Below, one piece after another: positions 15,855 to 24,353 of a stretch of DNA of 64,000 nt. A program made the position numbers and the translations under genes. Source of the stretch: JAKCDU01 sp035551615 (lineage in GTDB: Bacteria > Actinomycetota > Acidimicrobiia > Acidimicrobiales > Palsa-688); contig DASZNC010000170.1 in the NCBI GenBank assembly GCA_035551615.1, forward strand, positions 47,659 through 111,658, written 5' to 3'. Below the pieces are notes generated by a model that was not told the origin of the DNA, did no database searches, and was given only the letters and a program-made list of their open reading frames with translations. Position 1 is the first letter of the stretch; each line of letters opens with the position of its first letter.

Positions 15855-17039
15855 CTACGACCAGATCCGCTGGCCGAGCTGCAGGAGCCCGGCCACGTCG
15901 TGGATGTCGCCCTCGAACTCCGGGACGGTGGCCACGACATCGGGCCGGATCTGCAGTTCCCGCCGGAGGCCGGCCTCGCGGCGGGCCACGGTGGCGAAGT
16001 TGCGGTAGTTGCTGGCGATCTCATTCAGGACCCGCTGCAGCTGCTCGTCATCGGTGGCCAGCGAGCCGGCCAGCCCGTCCAGGCGGGCCAGATCCCCGGC
16101 CTCGTCGCAGATGCGGGCGGCCAGTTCCCCGGCCTCGTCGTCGAGCAGGTAGTCGGGCAGCACCTTGTTGAGCACCAGCGCGCCCAGGTGAAACCGTTTG
16201 GCCGTCAGGACCTGGATGAAGAACTCGGCCTCCCGGACCGGAGCGGCCTCCAGCGTGCTCACCACGACGAAGGTGGTGCGCTGGTCGCGCAGCGTCCGTT
16301 CCACTGCGTTGGCCCGCTCGACGAAGCCGCCGTACATGGTCTGGAACAGGATGAAGAACTCGGCGATGTCCTCGAGGAACTGCGAACCGAGCACCCGGTC
16401 GGCCACCTGGTAGAAGGGCTTCGAAGCCATATTGACCATGCGGCTGCGGTACGGGGCGATCAGCAGCCGGAGGAGCTTCGAGGAGAAGAACTCGGCCATC
16501 CGCCGGGGCGCCTCGATGAAGTCCATGGCGTTGCGGGTCGGCGGCGTATCCACCACGATCAGGTCGTAGTTGCCGCTGGAGTGGATCTCGTAGAGACGCT
16601 CCATGGCGATGTAGTCGTGGCTCTGGACGAACTTGCCGGAGATGTTCTGGTAGAGCGGGTTCGACAGGATGCGGCGCTCGGTGTCCTTGTCCGGCGCGTG
16701 ACGGTGCACCAGGTCGTCCCATGACTGCTTGGTGTCGAGCATGGCCGCCCACAACTCGCCACGGGGCTTCACCCCGGCCGCCTTGAAGGCGTCGTTGTCG
16801 ACCCGCTTCTCCTCGTTGCCGAACCCTTCCAGGCCGAGGGCGTTGGCCAGCCGGCGGGCCGGGTCGACGGTGACGACGAGGACCTTGCCCCGCTGGCGGA
16901 CGGCGGCCATGGCCGCCGCAGCTGCTGCGGTGGTCGTCTTGCCCACCCCGCCCGAACCGCAGGCGATGACGATCTCCTTCGAGGAGAACAGCTGCTCGAG
17001 GCTCTGGGCCCGGGCCTCGCTCTTCGGGTTCGGCGCCAT
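15855..17039 (-). CDS. ArsA/Get3-like ATPase (subunit 1 of a pair)
   Basis: This SIMIBI-class P-loop ATPase of 394 residues carries the deviant Walker A GSGGVGKTT (28-36), a VVTVDPARRLANALG switch region and VVDTPPTRNAMDF. It resembles one of the paired Get3 homologues of Mycobacterium tuberculosis (Rv3679/Rv3680). The stop of the partner gene overlaps the start of this one at 17039. By analogy the two proteins form a heteromeric ATPase. No arsenite-binding cysteines typical of true ArsA are obvious. A role in membrane-protein targeting or metabolite tolerance is inferred. Confidence 0.87.
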   Translation of the reverse strand: MAPNPKSEARAQSLEQLFSSKEIVIACGSGGVGKTTTAAAAAAMAAVRQRGKVLVVTVDPARRLANALGLEGFGNEEKRVDNDAFKAAGVKPRGELWAAMLDTKQSWDDLVHRHAPDKDTERRILSNPLYQNISGKFVQSHDYIAMERLYEIHSSGNYDLIVVDTPPTRNAMDFIEAPRRMAEFFSSKLLRLLIAPYRSRMVNMASKPFYQVADRVLGSQFLEDIAEFFILFQTMYGGFVERANAVERTLRDQRTTFVVVSTLEAAPVREAEFFIQVLTAKRFHLGALVLNKVLPDYLLDDEAGELAARICDEAGDLARLDGLAGSLATDDEQLQRVLNEIASNYRNFATVARREAGLRRELQIRPDVVATVPEFEGDIHDVAGLLQLGQRIWS

Positions 17040-17995
17040 CAGTAACCCAGCTCGGCGGACAGGGCGTCGGCGATCTGGTGGGTGGCCCGCAACCCGTGGG
17101 CCCGGAAGAACAGGTACGGCATGTACAGCATCGGGATCTCGGGGTCGATGGCCTCCCGGAGCCGCTCGAGATGCTCAGTGCGGGACCGGCGCATGGTCAC
17201 GGTCAGGCGGGCCGCTTCGAGCAGCGGGCTCAGAGCGCCGCCGACCTCTGCCTCGAGCAGCTCCCGGCTGCCGGTCCCGTCGTCTCCGGCCAGCCGCTCG
17301 AACACCTCCTCCTCACCCCGACCGAAAAGCTCGGGCAGCACCCGATTGACCACGACGGCGGCCAGATCGACGTTGGTCTCCTTGGCGACGCGGTCGGTCA
17401 GCTCCAGGGTCTCGCTCACCGGCATCTCGGCCGGCGTGGCCACAACCACCAGCCCCGTGGTGCGCGGGTCGCCCAGGATGTCGAGCATCCAGCCCGTCTG
17501 TTGGCGGACCAGGCCGACCTGGACCAGTTCGTTGATGGCCTGCGGGGCGGCCAGCTGGCCCACGATATGGCCGCTGGCCGAGGCATCCACGACGATCAGG
17601 TCGTAGTGGCGCTCCTTGACCTCCCAGCACAGTTTGCCGACGGTGACGATCTCGCGGACGCCGGGCGCAGCGGAGGCCACGAAGTCGAACATCTTGGCCA
17701 GTGGGCCTACGCGGGCCACCAGCGGGATCTTCAGCTGCAGCGACAGGTACTGCTTCAACGACGCCTCGGTATCCATGGACATGGCCCACAGCCGCGGCGC
17801 CACCTCCCGCTCCTCGAAGCGGGTCGGCCCGGTCTCGTAGAACGACGCCAGGTCACCCTTGGCGTCGATCTCGCAGACGAGCGTCTTCTTCCCCCGGTCG
17901 GCCGCCAGCCAGGCCAGGGCGGCGGCGATCGTGGTTTTACCGACGCCGCCCTTGCCGGTCACGAAGATCAGCTTGCGGTCGAGGAGATCAGCCAC
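17039..17995 (-). CDS. ArsA/Get3-like ATPase (subunit 2 of a pair)
   Basis: The partner of the downstream ATPase is 318 residues long and has Walker A GKGGVGKTT (15-23). In the canonical position it keeps the intradimer lysine. Other motifs are VCEIDAKGDLASFY and VVDASASGHIVGQL, the latter replacing the usual DTAPTGHTL. It overlaps the next gene by a base. Mycobacteria carry the same tandem order, there next to a whiB gene; here a whiB lies beyond the PdtaS-like kinase, so part of this neighbourhood is conserved. Confidence 0.88.
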   Translation of the reverse strand: MADLLDRKLIFVTGKGGVGKTTIAAALAWLAADRGKKTLVCEIDAKGDLASFYETGPTRFEEREVAPRLWAMSMDTEASLKQYLSLQLKIPLVARVGPLAKMFDFVASAAPGVREIVTVGKLCWEVKERHYDLIVVDASASGHIVGQLAAPQAINELVQVGLVRQQTGWMLDILGDPRTTGLVVVATPAEMPVSETLELTDRVAKETNVDLAAVVVNRVLPELFGRGEEEVFERLAGDDGTGSRELLEAEVGGALSPLLEAARLTVTMRRSRTEHLERLREAIDPEIPMLYMPYLFFRAHGLRATHQIADALSAELGY

Positions 17996-18004
17996 GCAGC
18001 AGTG

Positions 18005-18250
18005 TCAGCTCCGGACCGCCGAACCGAAGCCGACCCTACGGTCCTCGCTCGCCGTCCCCAGCTCGACGTAGGCGATGCGGGCGGACGGGATGCCCACCCG
18101 GCGACCCTTGCGGTCGGTCAACCAGAGCACGCCCGATTCGGAACCCACCGCCTTCTCGACCTGGGCGGCGATCTCGGCGGCGTCGGTGCCGTCGGGCAGC
18201 TCCAGCTCCAGCTCCTTGGGCGACTGCACCACACCGATTCTTACGTCCAC
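18005..18250 (-). CDS. DUF3107 family protein
   Basis: This 81-residue protein of an actinobacterial family has unknown function (the mycobacterial example is Rv3208A/TB9.4). It starts MDVRIGVVQSPKELELELPD and ends near the VGFGS motif. The GTG at 18250 is preferred because AGGAG lies 8 nt upstream; a GTG at 18259 would put that site too close. Longer frames through this position are only shadows of the divergent dGTPase gene. It is 9 bp upstream of the Get3-like pair and likely shares its transcript. Confidence 0.82.
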   Translation of the reverse strand: MDVRIGVVQSPKELELELPDGTDAAEIAAQVEKAVGSESGVLWLTDRKGRRVGIPSARIAYVELGTASEDRRVGFGSAVRS

Positions 18251-18310
18251 GTCGGGCACTCCTAGATCTGTCGAAAGGACCATTCCATCGTAGGGGGATA
18301 ACTTGGACCG

Positions 18311-19441
18311 GTGGCGGCTGCCTCTGGAAGCGGTGGGGAACGGGCGGCCCGATGGGCGGCGACGATGGTCGGGCACCGCCCCGATGGGATCGGCGTGCGC
18401 CAGGCCCACGCCGGTGACGAGGGCATCCGCCTGGAGCCCGGGGCTCCGTTCGACCGGGCCGCCCGGGAGGAACGCGAGGAGGTGGAGCTGGCCGTCCAGG
18501 CGACCCGCTCGGCGCCCGTCCCCGGGCGGCGCCTGCGGGCGGAGGAGCCGGACGGGCTGCGCACCTGCTTCGAGCAGGACCGGGACCGCATCCTGCACTC
18601 GAGCGCCTTCCGCCGGCTGGCCGGCAAGACCCAGGTGTTCATCTTCCCGGCCGACCACCAGCGGACCCGCCTGACCCATGCCCTCGAGGTGGCCCAGGTG
18701 GCGACCGCCATCGCCCGGGCCTGCCGGCTGAACGTCGGCCTGACCGAAGCCATTGCCCTCGGTCACGACTGCGGTCACGGCCCGGGCGGCCACGCGTCGG
18801 AGGACGCCTTCTCGGTGTTCGTCCCCGATTTCGATCACGCCGTCTGGGGCGCCGACGTCACCGCGGCACCGCTCAACCTGTGCCGCGAGACTCTGGACGG
18901 GATCCGCAACCACTCCTGGTCGCGACCGGCGCCGGCGACGCCCGAGGGCCAGGTCGTCGGATTGGCCGACCGGGTGGCCTACTGCGCCCACGACCTCGAG
19001 GATGCGATCGCGTCCGGCCTGGTCGCGCCCGGTGACCTGCCCGAGCTGGTCCGGTCCCATTGCGGCCTGACCCGGTCGGCCCAGCTGCATGCGTTCATCA
19101 CCGACATCGTGGCCACTGTGGCCGACACCGGCCTGGTCGGCCTGTCGGACCGCATGGGCGACGCTCTGGCCGCCCTGCGGGCGTTCAACCACGAGCGCAT
19201 CTACCTGCGTCCCGACTCCGTCGCCCAGGGCCAGACGGTCATCGACCTGCTCCGGGCCCTGGTCGAGCACCTGACCGATCACCCCGACGATCTGCCGGCG
19301 GTCTACCGCCGGGCCGACGACCCGCTCCTCGGTGCTGTCGCCTACGTCGACGGTATGACCGACCGATTCGCGTGCACGACGGCGATCAACCTGCTCGGCT
19401 GGGACCCCGATCGCCTGCCTCGCGGCCAGGACGTGGGCTGA
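18311..19441 (+). CDS. Deoxyguanosinetriphosphate triphosphohydrolase-like HD protein
   Basis: This HD-domain hydrolase of 376 residues should cleave dNTPs (typically dGTP) to the nucleoside and triphosphate. It has LRTCFEQDRDRILHSSAFRRL, then the first metal histidine in RTRLTHALEVAQ, the HD pair in GHDCGHGPGGH and the last aspartate in VAYCAHDLEDA. The N-terminal 60 residues are loosely conserved, and the GTG start at 18311 is uncertain. The mycobacterial dgt homologue belongs to the same subfamily. It is divergent from the DUF3107 gene. Confidence 0.9.
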   Translation: MAAASGSGGERAARWAATMVGHRPDGIGVRQAHAGDEGIRLEPGAPFDRAAREEREEVELAVQATRSAPVPGRRLRAEEPDGLRTCFEQDRDRILHSSAFRRLAGKTQVFIFPADHQRTRLTHALEVAQVATAIARACRLNVGLTEAIALGHDCGHGPGGHASEDAFSVFVPDFDHAVWGADVTAAPLNLCRETLDGIRNHSWSRPAPATPEGQVVGLADRVAYCAHDLEDAIASGLVAPGDLPELVRSHCGLTRSAQLHAFITDIVATVADTGLVGLSDRMGDALAALRAFNHERIYLRPDSVAQGQTVIDLLRALVEHLTDHPDDLPAVYRRADDPLLGAVAYVDGMTDRFACTTAINLLGWDPDRLPRGQDVG

Positions 19442-19660
19442 GGGGAGACCAAGGCCGGGATGGCCGGCGGGCGAAGCGGCGCCCGGCGCCCGGCGCACGG
19501 CGCACGGCGAGGCCGCCTCGGGGCGAGGCCGGCGCGGGGGGTAGGAAAGGATGGGCCCCGACCTTTGACCTCATTCTTTGGTAAAAATTGGCAACGTTGT
19601 ACGGAAATCGGCCTTGACGGCTCGCCTTCATACAAAGAACGCGAGAGTTAACAAAGTTGG

Positions 19661-19701
19661 ACCGCCCGGCCAGGCGACCGCCCGGCCAGGCGACCGCCCG
19701 C
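19661..19701. repeat. 16-bp tandem repeat, 2.5 copies
   Basis: GACCGCCCGGCCAGGC is repeated head to tail twice and begins a third time, ending 4 bp before the cytochrome b stop codon. An AT-rich island (about 19560-19660, with TTGACC, GTAAAAATTGG and GTTAACAAAG) lies just beside it in the 264-bp gap between convergent genes. I could not assign a gene to that island. Confidence 0.75.
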
Positions 19702-19705
19702 CGGA

Positions 19706-20389
19706 CTACGCCTCTTCGGCCGCCGGGCCGTCGTCGCCGGCCAACCAGGCCGGGGCGTGCTTCTCGGCCCACGAGCGGCGGATACGACCGGTGAAGATGG
19801 CCCGCAGGGCGGCCGGGTCCCGGACGGCCATGCCGATGTGGCCGATCACCACCAGACCGATGGCCGCGGCCAGCCAGTCGTGCACGAAGGTGGACCCGGT
19901 GCGCCACGCGAGCGGCCATGGGTGGTACCAGCGCATGATGGCGCCCGTCCCGAGCATGACCAGGCCCACACCGGCTGTCCACGCCGCGTTCAGCTTCTGA
20001 CCGGCGTTGAACTTGCCCATCTCCAGCTGGGCAAGGGTGGCGACGCGCTCCTCCCGTTCGCGAAAGGCGGTGCGGATCCAGACCCGGTCCTCCCGGCTGA
20101 AGCGGTTGAACCGGCGCACATCCAGCCGCAGCCGGCGCCCCCAGGGTCCGGCCAGGGCCAGGAGGACGGGCACCGGGAGGGCCACCCCGCACCACACGTG
20201 GATGTTCTCCACCAGGGCCCGCCGCCCCACCAGCTGGTCGAGTGGCTGCAGGTAGAGGACCGATCCGGTGAGTATCAGCACACCGAACAGGGCGGCGTTG
20301 ACCCAGTGCACAGCCCGCTCGACGCGGTCGAAGCGGGCCAGCCAGCCGGTCGTCCGGCGATCAGGTGACGGGCGGGTCGTTGCGACCAT
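19706..20389 (-). CDS. Cytochrome b/b6-type membrane protein
   Basis: This 227-residue integral membrane protein has about four hydrophobic segments and histidines in positions that suit b-haem ligation (RAVHWVN near 30, ENIHVW near 68, and TFVHDW with GHIGMA near 170-190). It resembles the gamma subunits of formate dehydrogenase and other di-haem quinone-linked anchors. The ATG at 20389 overlaps the preceding molybdoenzyme gene by 29 bp, so the two proteins probably form a membrane redox complex, with this one passing electrons to or from the quinone pool. The substrate is unknown. Confidence 0.8.
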   Translation of the reverse strand: MVATTRPSPDRRTTGWLARFDRVERAVHWVNAALFGVLILTGSVLYLQPLDQLVGRRALVENIHVWCGVALPVPVLLALAGPWGRRLRLDVRRFNRFSREDRVWIRTAFREREERVATLAQLEMGKFNAGQKLNAAWTAGVGLVMLGTGAIMRWYHPWPLAWRTGSTFVHDWLAAAIGLVVIGHIGMAVRDPAALRAIFTGRIRRSWAEKHAPAWLAGDDGPAAEEA

Positions 20390-21098
20390 TGCTGCTCCCC
20401 ACCCACGCCTCGATCGAGTAGTTCCCCTCGGTCTCCCAGTATCCGGGGATGACCTTGTCGACGACCTGGATCCGCGACAGCCACTTGATCGACTTGTAGC
20501 CGTACATCGGGGCCACGTAGAGCCGCACCGGCCCACCGTGTTCGACCGAGAGCGGGCCGTTGTCCATCGAGTAGGCCACGATCACGTCGCTGCGCCGGGC
20601 CTCGGCCAGCGTCAAGCTCTCGGTGTAGGCGCCGTCGAACGACTCGAGGCGCAGCGCCGTACCGCCGGTCTGCAGGCCGGCCTCCTCGAGCAGATCCGAG
20701 AGGAGAACCCCTTGCCAACGCACCCCCCGCACCCGCCACCCGGTCACGCACTGGAAGTCCCGCACCAACGTGGTGGCCGGACGGGCCTGTAGCTCCGGCA
20801 GGGTCAGCGTCATCGGGTGGTCGACCAGGCCGTCGACGGCCAGCCGGTACTGGGCGTCGCTCTCCACCGGGTACCCGTCGGTGACCGTGTAGATCCGGAA
20901 GTAGTCGCCGGGCAGCAGATCGCTGAGCCCGGTCGGGTCGACCCGCTGGACCGGCGCCAGCACGTCGTCCAGGCCGTTCTGGATGGTCGAGCCGGTGACG
21001 ACGCCGACCGCACCGAGGCCGAGCAGGCCGAGAACGACGCGCCGGCCGACCGGGGTGCCCCGATCGGGCCCTCGGCGATCCGGCGGGTCACTGGCCAC
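20361..21098 (-). CDS. Molybdopterin-dependent oxidoreductase (sulfite-oxidase/YedY-like), exported
   Basis: This 245-residue protein has the SUOX/MsrP molybdopterin fold. The molybdenum ligand is C117 in VRDFQCVTGW, followed by RVRGVRWQGV. The N-terminus has paired arginines (VGRRVVLGLLGLGAVG) resembling a Tat signal, as needed for a folded cofactor protein. It overlaps the cytochrome b gene, so it may act like MsrP-MsrQ or as a sulfur-compound oxidoreductase on the outer face of the membrane. The C-terminal MYGYKSIKWL segment is typical of the fold. The physiological substrate cannot be told from sequence. Confidence 0.86.
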   Translation of the reverse strand: MASDPPDRRGPDRGTPVGRRVVLGLLGLGAVGVVTGSTIQNGLDDVLAPVQRVDPTGLSDLLPGDYFRIYTVTDGYPVESDAQYRLAVDGLVDHPMTLTLPELQARPATTLVRDFQCVTGWRVRGVRWQGVLLSDLLEEAGLQTGGTALRLESFDGAYTESLTLAEARRSDVIVAYSMDNGPLSVEHGGPVRLYVAPMYGYKSIKWLSRIQVVDKVIPGYWETEGNYSIEAWVGSSNGRNDPPVT

Positions 21099-21141
21099 GA
21101 CACCATTTCTACGCCGTCGCCGGCGGATTTGGATGTCGGGT

Positions 21142-22335
21142 CTAGCGGACGGTCAGTTCGGACCGGAAGACCCGGGCCTTGCCCCGCTTGACGATGGCGC
21201 CGGCCAGATCGGAGAAGGCCCGGCCGACCTCGGAATCGGGGGCTGACGTCACGATCGGCTGGCCGGTGTCGCCACCCTCCCGCAACGCTGGATCCATCGG
21301 GATCTGGCCCAGAAGCGGTACTTCGAGCTCGCCCGCCAGCTGGGACCCGCCCCCTTCACCGAACGGCGTCTGCCGGGAGCCGTCGGGCATCGTCCACCAG
21401 CTCATGTTCTCGATCACGCCGCGCATCGGCATGTTGAGCTTCTTGGCCATGTAGGCGCTGCGCTGGGCCACCTTGCGGGCGGCCGGTTGCGGGGTGGTCA
21501 CCACGTACATCTCCGAGGTCGGCAGGTACTGGGCCATCGAGAGGGCGACATCGCCGGTCCCGGGCGGCATGTCGACCAGGAGGAACTCGGGGTCACCCCA
21601 GGCGACATCGACGAGGAACTGCTCGAGAGCCTTGTGCAGCATGGGGCCGCGCCAGACAACCGGCTGCTCGTCCTCCAGGAAGAACCCCATCGAGATGCAG
21701 CGCACGCCGTGGGCGGCGGGCGGCAGCATCTTCAGGTCATCGACGATCGGGTCCTGGCGCACCCCGAGCATCCCGGGCACGGAGAACCCGTACACGTCGG
21801 CGTCCAGGATGGCCACGTCGTGGCCGGCGGCGGCCAGCGAGACGGCCAGGTTGACGGTGACCGACGACTTGCCGACGCCGCCCTTGCCGCTGCTGATGCC
21901 GATCACCCGCGTCCGGCTCTGAGGGCCGAACGGGTTGGGCCGGCCCTCTTCGTGGCCGAGCGGCTGACGACCGCCTCCGTGGCTGTGGCCGTGGCTGTGC
22001 CCCCCTCCGCCCGCCTGACCCTGCTGCCAGGCCTGCGGGTCGGCCGACCGGCCCTGTACCCGGGCCCGGACGGCTTCGAGCTCCTGGGGGGTCATGACGG
22101 TCAACTCGACGTCCACACCCTTGACCCCGCGCACCTCGAGCAGGGCGGATCGCACCCGTCGGGTGACCTCATCGCGCATCGGGCACCCGGCCACCGTTAG
22201 GGCGATGGTGGCGGAGACGCGACCGCGGCGAGCGGTCACTCCTTTGACCATGCCCAACTCGACGATGCTCACGTTCAGCTCCGGGTCGGTAACCGGTCGG
22301 AGCGCCTCGATCAACTGTTGTTCGCTGAGAGACAT
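21142..22335 (-). CDS. mrp: Mrp/NBP35 family Fe-S carrier ATPase with N-terminal MIP18 domain
   Basis: This 397-residue protein has two parts joined by a histidine-rich linker (GGHSHGHSHGGG at about 111-122). The first 90 residues are a MIP18/DUF59 domain with C51 in VAGCPMRDEV. The rest is a ParA/MinD-type ATPase with deviant Walker A GKGGVGKS (150-157) and LLVDMPPGTGD. Many Mrp/ApbC proteins have a CPxC pair after ENMS; here the segment reads ENMSWWTMPDGSRQTPFG and lacks it. It is divergent from a SufR-like regulator and cysteine desulfurase, which supports a role in Fe-S cluster delivery. Confidence 0.92.
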   Translation of the reverse strand: MSLSEQQLIEALRPVTDPELNVSIVELGMVKGVTARRGRVSATIALTVAGCPMRDEVTRRVRSALLEVRGVKGVDVELTVMTPQELEAVRARVQGRSADPQAWQQGQAGGGGHSHGHSHGGGRQPLGHEEGRPNPFGPQSRTRVIGISSGKGGVGKSSVTVNLAVSLAAAGHDVAILDADVYGFSVPGMLGVRQDPIVDDLKMLPPAAHGVRCISMGFFLEDEQPVVWRGPMLHKALEQFLVDVAWGDPEFLLVDMPPGTGDVALSMAQYLPTSEMYVVTTPQPAARKVAQRSAYMAKKLNMPMRGVIENMSWWTMPDGSRQTPFGEGGGSQLAGELEVPLLGQIPMDPALREGGDTGQPIVTSAPDSEVGRAFSDLAGAIVKRGKARVFRSELTVR

Positions 22336-22363
22336 CAGCGGAGATTTCCACTACCCACGTAGT

Positions 22364-22369
22364 TAGAAT
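22364..22369 (+). promoter_or_regulatory. Possible -10 box for a leaderless SufR-like transcript
   Basis: TAGAAT is followed after 6 nt by the GTG at 22376, the spacing expected if transcription begins at the start codon. A matching -35 at 17 bp is not evident, so this is tentative. The gap between the divergent mrp and sufR-like starts is only about 40 bp. Confidence 0.3.
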
Positions 22370-22375
22370 AGCCCG

Positions 22376-23104
22376 GTGGGCCTTTCTGGAGACCACCCGG
22401 CGGTCATGGACGACGCTTCGTTCTCGGCCACCGTCGCCGCGGTCACGTCCGCCTTCGGGGATCCGACCCGCCGGCAGATATACCTGTTCGTGCGCGAACG
22501 GGTCGGCGGGGTGACCGCAGCCGAGGTGGCCGAGCGGTTCGCGCTGCACTCGAACGTGGCCCGCCACCACCTGGACAAGCTGACCTCCGGCGGGTACCTG
22601 GAGGTGTTCGTGCAACGGACGCTCGGCGGCGGCGCCGGCCGGCCGTCCAAGCGGTACCGCTCCACGGCCCAGGAAACCGGGTTGCCGGCGCCGCGGAAAG
22701 GCGACGACCTGTTGATCATGCTGCTGGGCGAGGCCCTGTCCCGCCTGCCCCGCGACGAAGCGGAGTCGATGGCCGAGGCGGTCGGTGAGGAGTACGGCCT
22801 CCGGCTGGCCGATCAGATGTCACCCGGTGAGGGCCACCGGTCGTTCCGGGTGGCCCTGCACGCCATCGCCGACGCCCTGACCGCCCACGGCTTCGAGGCC
22901 CACGCCGAGGCCCGGGGAGGATCGTTGGCGCTGATCAAGGACGCCTGCCCGTTCTTCGACACGGCCCGCCAGCATCCGGTCATCTGCGCCGTCGACCGGG
23001 GCATGGTCCGGGGCATGCTGTCGGGCCTGTACGGCGGCGACGCCGTGGTCGCCACCGAGTCGTCGCGGGCGCTCGGCGACGACGCGTGCATCAGCATCGT
23101 CTGA
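22376..23104 (+). CDS. SufR-like winged-helix transcriptional regulator
   Basis: This 242-residue regulator has an N-terminal ArsR/DeoR-type winged helix (GDPTRRQIYLFVRE, then VTAAEVAERFALHSNVARHHLDKL). Its C-terminal half has three cysteines spaced C-x12-C-x33-C (ACPFFDTARQHPVICAV and DDACISIV), the arrangement used by SufR-type repressors to hold an Fe-S cluster. It is followed after 12 bp by a cysteine desulfurase and diverges from mrp. It probably senses Fe-S status and controls these genes. The start may be the GTG at 22376 or the ATG at 22406. Confidence 0.82.
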   Translation: MGLSGDHPAVMDDASFSATVAAVTSAFGDPTRRQIYLFVRERVGGVTAAEVAERFALHSNVARHHLDKLTSGGYLEVFVQRTLGGGAGRPSKRYRSTAQETGLPAPRKGDDLLIMLLGEALSRLPRDEAESMAEAVGEEYGLRLADQMSPGEGHRSFRVALHAIADALTAHGFEAHAEARGGSLALIKDACPFFDTARQHPVICAVDRGMVRGMLSGLYGGDAVVATESSRALGDDACISIV

Positions 23105-23116
23105 GCGCCGACGGTC

Positions 23117-24220
23117 GTGCGGGCCTACCTGGACCACGCCTCCACGTCGCCGCTGCGCCCGGCGGCCCGTGACGCCATGCTCCAGTGGCTGGGCGCAGCC
23201 GACCCGGGGCGGGTGCACACCGAGGGGCGGATGGCCCGCTTCGCACTGGAGGACGCCCGGGACGCTGTGGCCGGGCTGTTCGGCACCCGCTCCCGGCAGG
23301 TGATCTTCACCTCGGGCGCCACCGAGGCCGTCAATTCGGCCACCTTCGGCGCCCTGCGGGCCCGCCCGGGGCCGGTCGCGCTGGCCGCCGTCGAGCACAG
23401 CGCGGTGCGGGAGGCGTGCGAGCAGTGGGCTCCGGGTGTATTGGCGCTAGGAGTCGATGGCACCGGCCGGATATCGGTGTCGGCCGTCGCCGCGGCCATC
23501 GATGCCGGGGCGGGGATGGTGCAGTGCCAGTTGGCCAACCACGAGGTGGGGACCATCCAGCCGGTGGCCGAGATCGCCGGTATGTGCCGGGAACGGGGCG
23601 TCGTCCTGCACATCGACGCGGCGGCCGGCGCCGGCCACCTGCCCATCGACTTCGACCGGCTGGGGGCCGACCTGCTCTCGGTGTCGGCCCACAAGCTGGG
23701 CGGCCCGGCCGGCGCCGGTGCCCTGCTCGTGCGGCGGGGCCTGCGGATCCCGCCGTTCATCGTCGGTGGCGCCCAGGAACGGGCCCGGCGGGGCGGCCTG
23801 GAGAACGTGGCCGCGGCGGTGGGGTTCGGGGCGGCGGCGGCCGAGTTGACCACCTGTCTGGCGGCGGAGGCGTCGGTCGCCCGGGCCCGGACCGACCGGC
23901 TGCGGGCCGGCCTGCTGGCCGTGCCCGGCGTGATCGACTACGGGACCGCGTCGGGGCTGCCCAACCTGGTGTGCGTCGGGATCGAAGGGATCGAGGCCGA
24001 GCCGGTGCTCATCGGGTTGGACCGGGCCGGCGTGGCCGCCCACTCGGGGAGCTCCTGCTCGTCCGAATCGCTGGAACCGTCACCTGTTCTGGAAGCGATG
24101 GGCGTGGACGGCGAGCGGTCGCTGCGATTGTCGGTGGGCTGGTCGACGACCGACGCCGAGGTGGACCTGGCCATTGCGGCGTTCCCGGCGGTGGTGGAGG
24201 GGCTGAGGCGGCTGCGTTAG
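23117..24220 (+). CDS. Cysteine desulfurase (NifS/IscS-like)
   Basis: This PLP-dependent aminotransferase-fold enzyme of 367 residues takes sulfur from cysteine as a persulfide for Fe-S cluster or thiolation pathways. The Schiff-base lysine is K193 in SAHKLGG, and the nucleophile is C314 in the loop SGSSCSSESLEPSPVL. The short loop is of the IscS/NifS (group I) type. It is the second gene after the SufR-like regulator. No scaffold gene (sufBCD, iscU) is visible in the window. Confidence 0.93.
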   Translation: MRAYLDHASTSPLRPAARDAMLQWLGAADPGRVHTEGRMARFALEDARDAVAGLFGTRSRQVIFTSGATEAVNSATFGALRARPGPVALAAVEHSAVREACEQWAPGVLALGVDGTGRISVSAVAAAIDAGAGMVQCQLANHEVGTIQPVAEIAGMCRERGVVLHIDAAAGAGHLPIDFDRLGADLLSVSAHKLGGPAGAGALLVRRGLRIPPFIVGGAQERARRGGLENVAAAVGFGAAAAELTTCLAAEASVARARTDRLRAGLLAVPGVIDYGTASGLPNLVCVGIEGIEAEPVLIGLDRAGVAAHSGSSCSSESLEPSPVLEAMGVDGERSLRLSVGWSTTDAEVDLAIAAFPAVVEGLRRLR

Positions 24221-24293
24221 GGGCGGCGTCGGGCGGAGCGGCTTCGGGCGGGGCGGGTCGGGCGGGGCGGGTCGGCGTCGGGCGATCGGATTC

Positions 24294-24338
24294 GTGGCCC
24301 GGGTGGCCCGGTGGCCCGGTGGCCCGGTGGCCCGGTGG
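24294..24338. repeat. 8-bp tandem repeat GTGGCCCG, five copies
   Basis: GTGGCCCG is present five times in a row, at 24294-24301 and then four exact copies at 24303-24334, with a single extra G between the first and second and a partial unit at the end. It lies just before the hairpin array, in the gap between convergent genes. Confidence 0.9.
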
Positions 24339-24353
24339 CACGCGTGCCGATCT

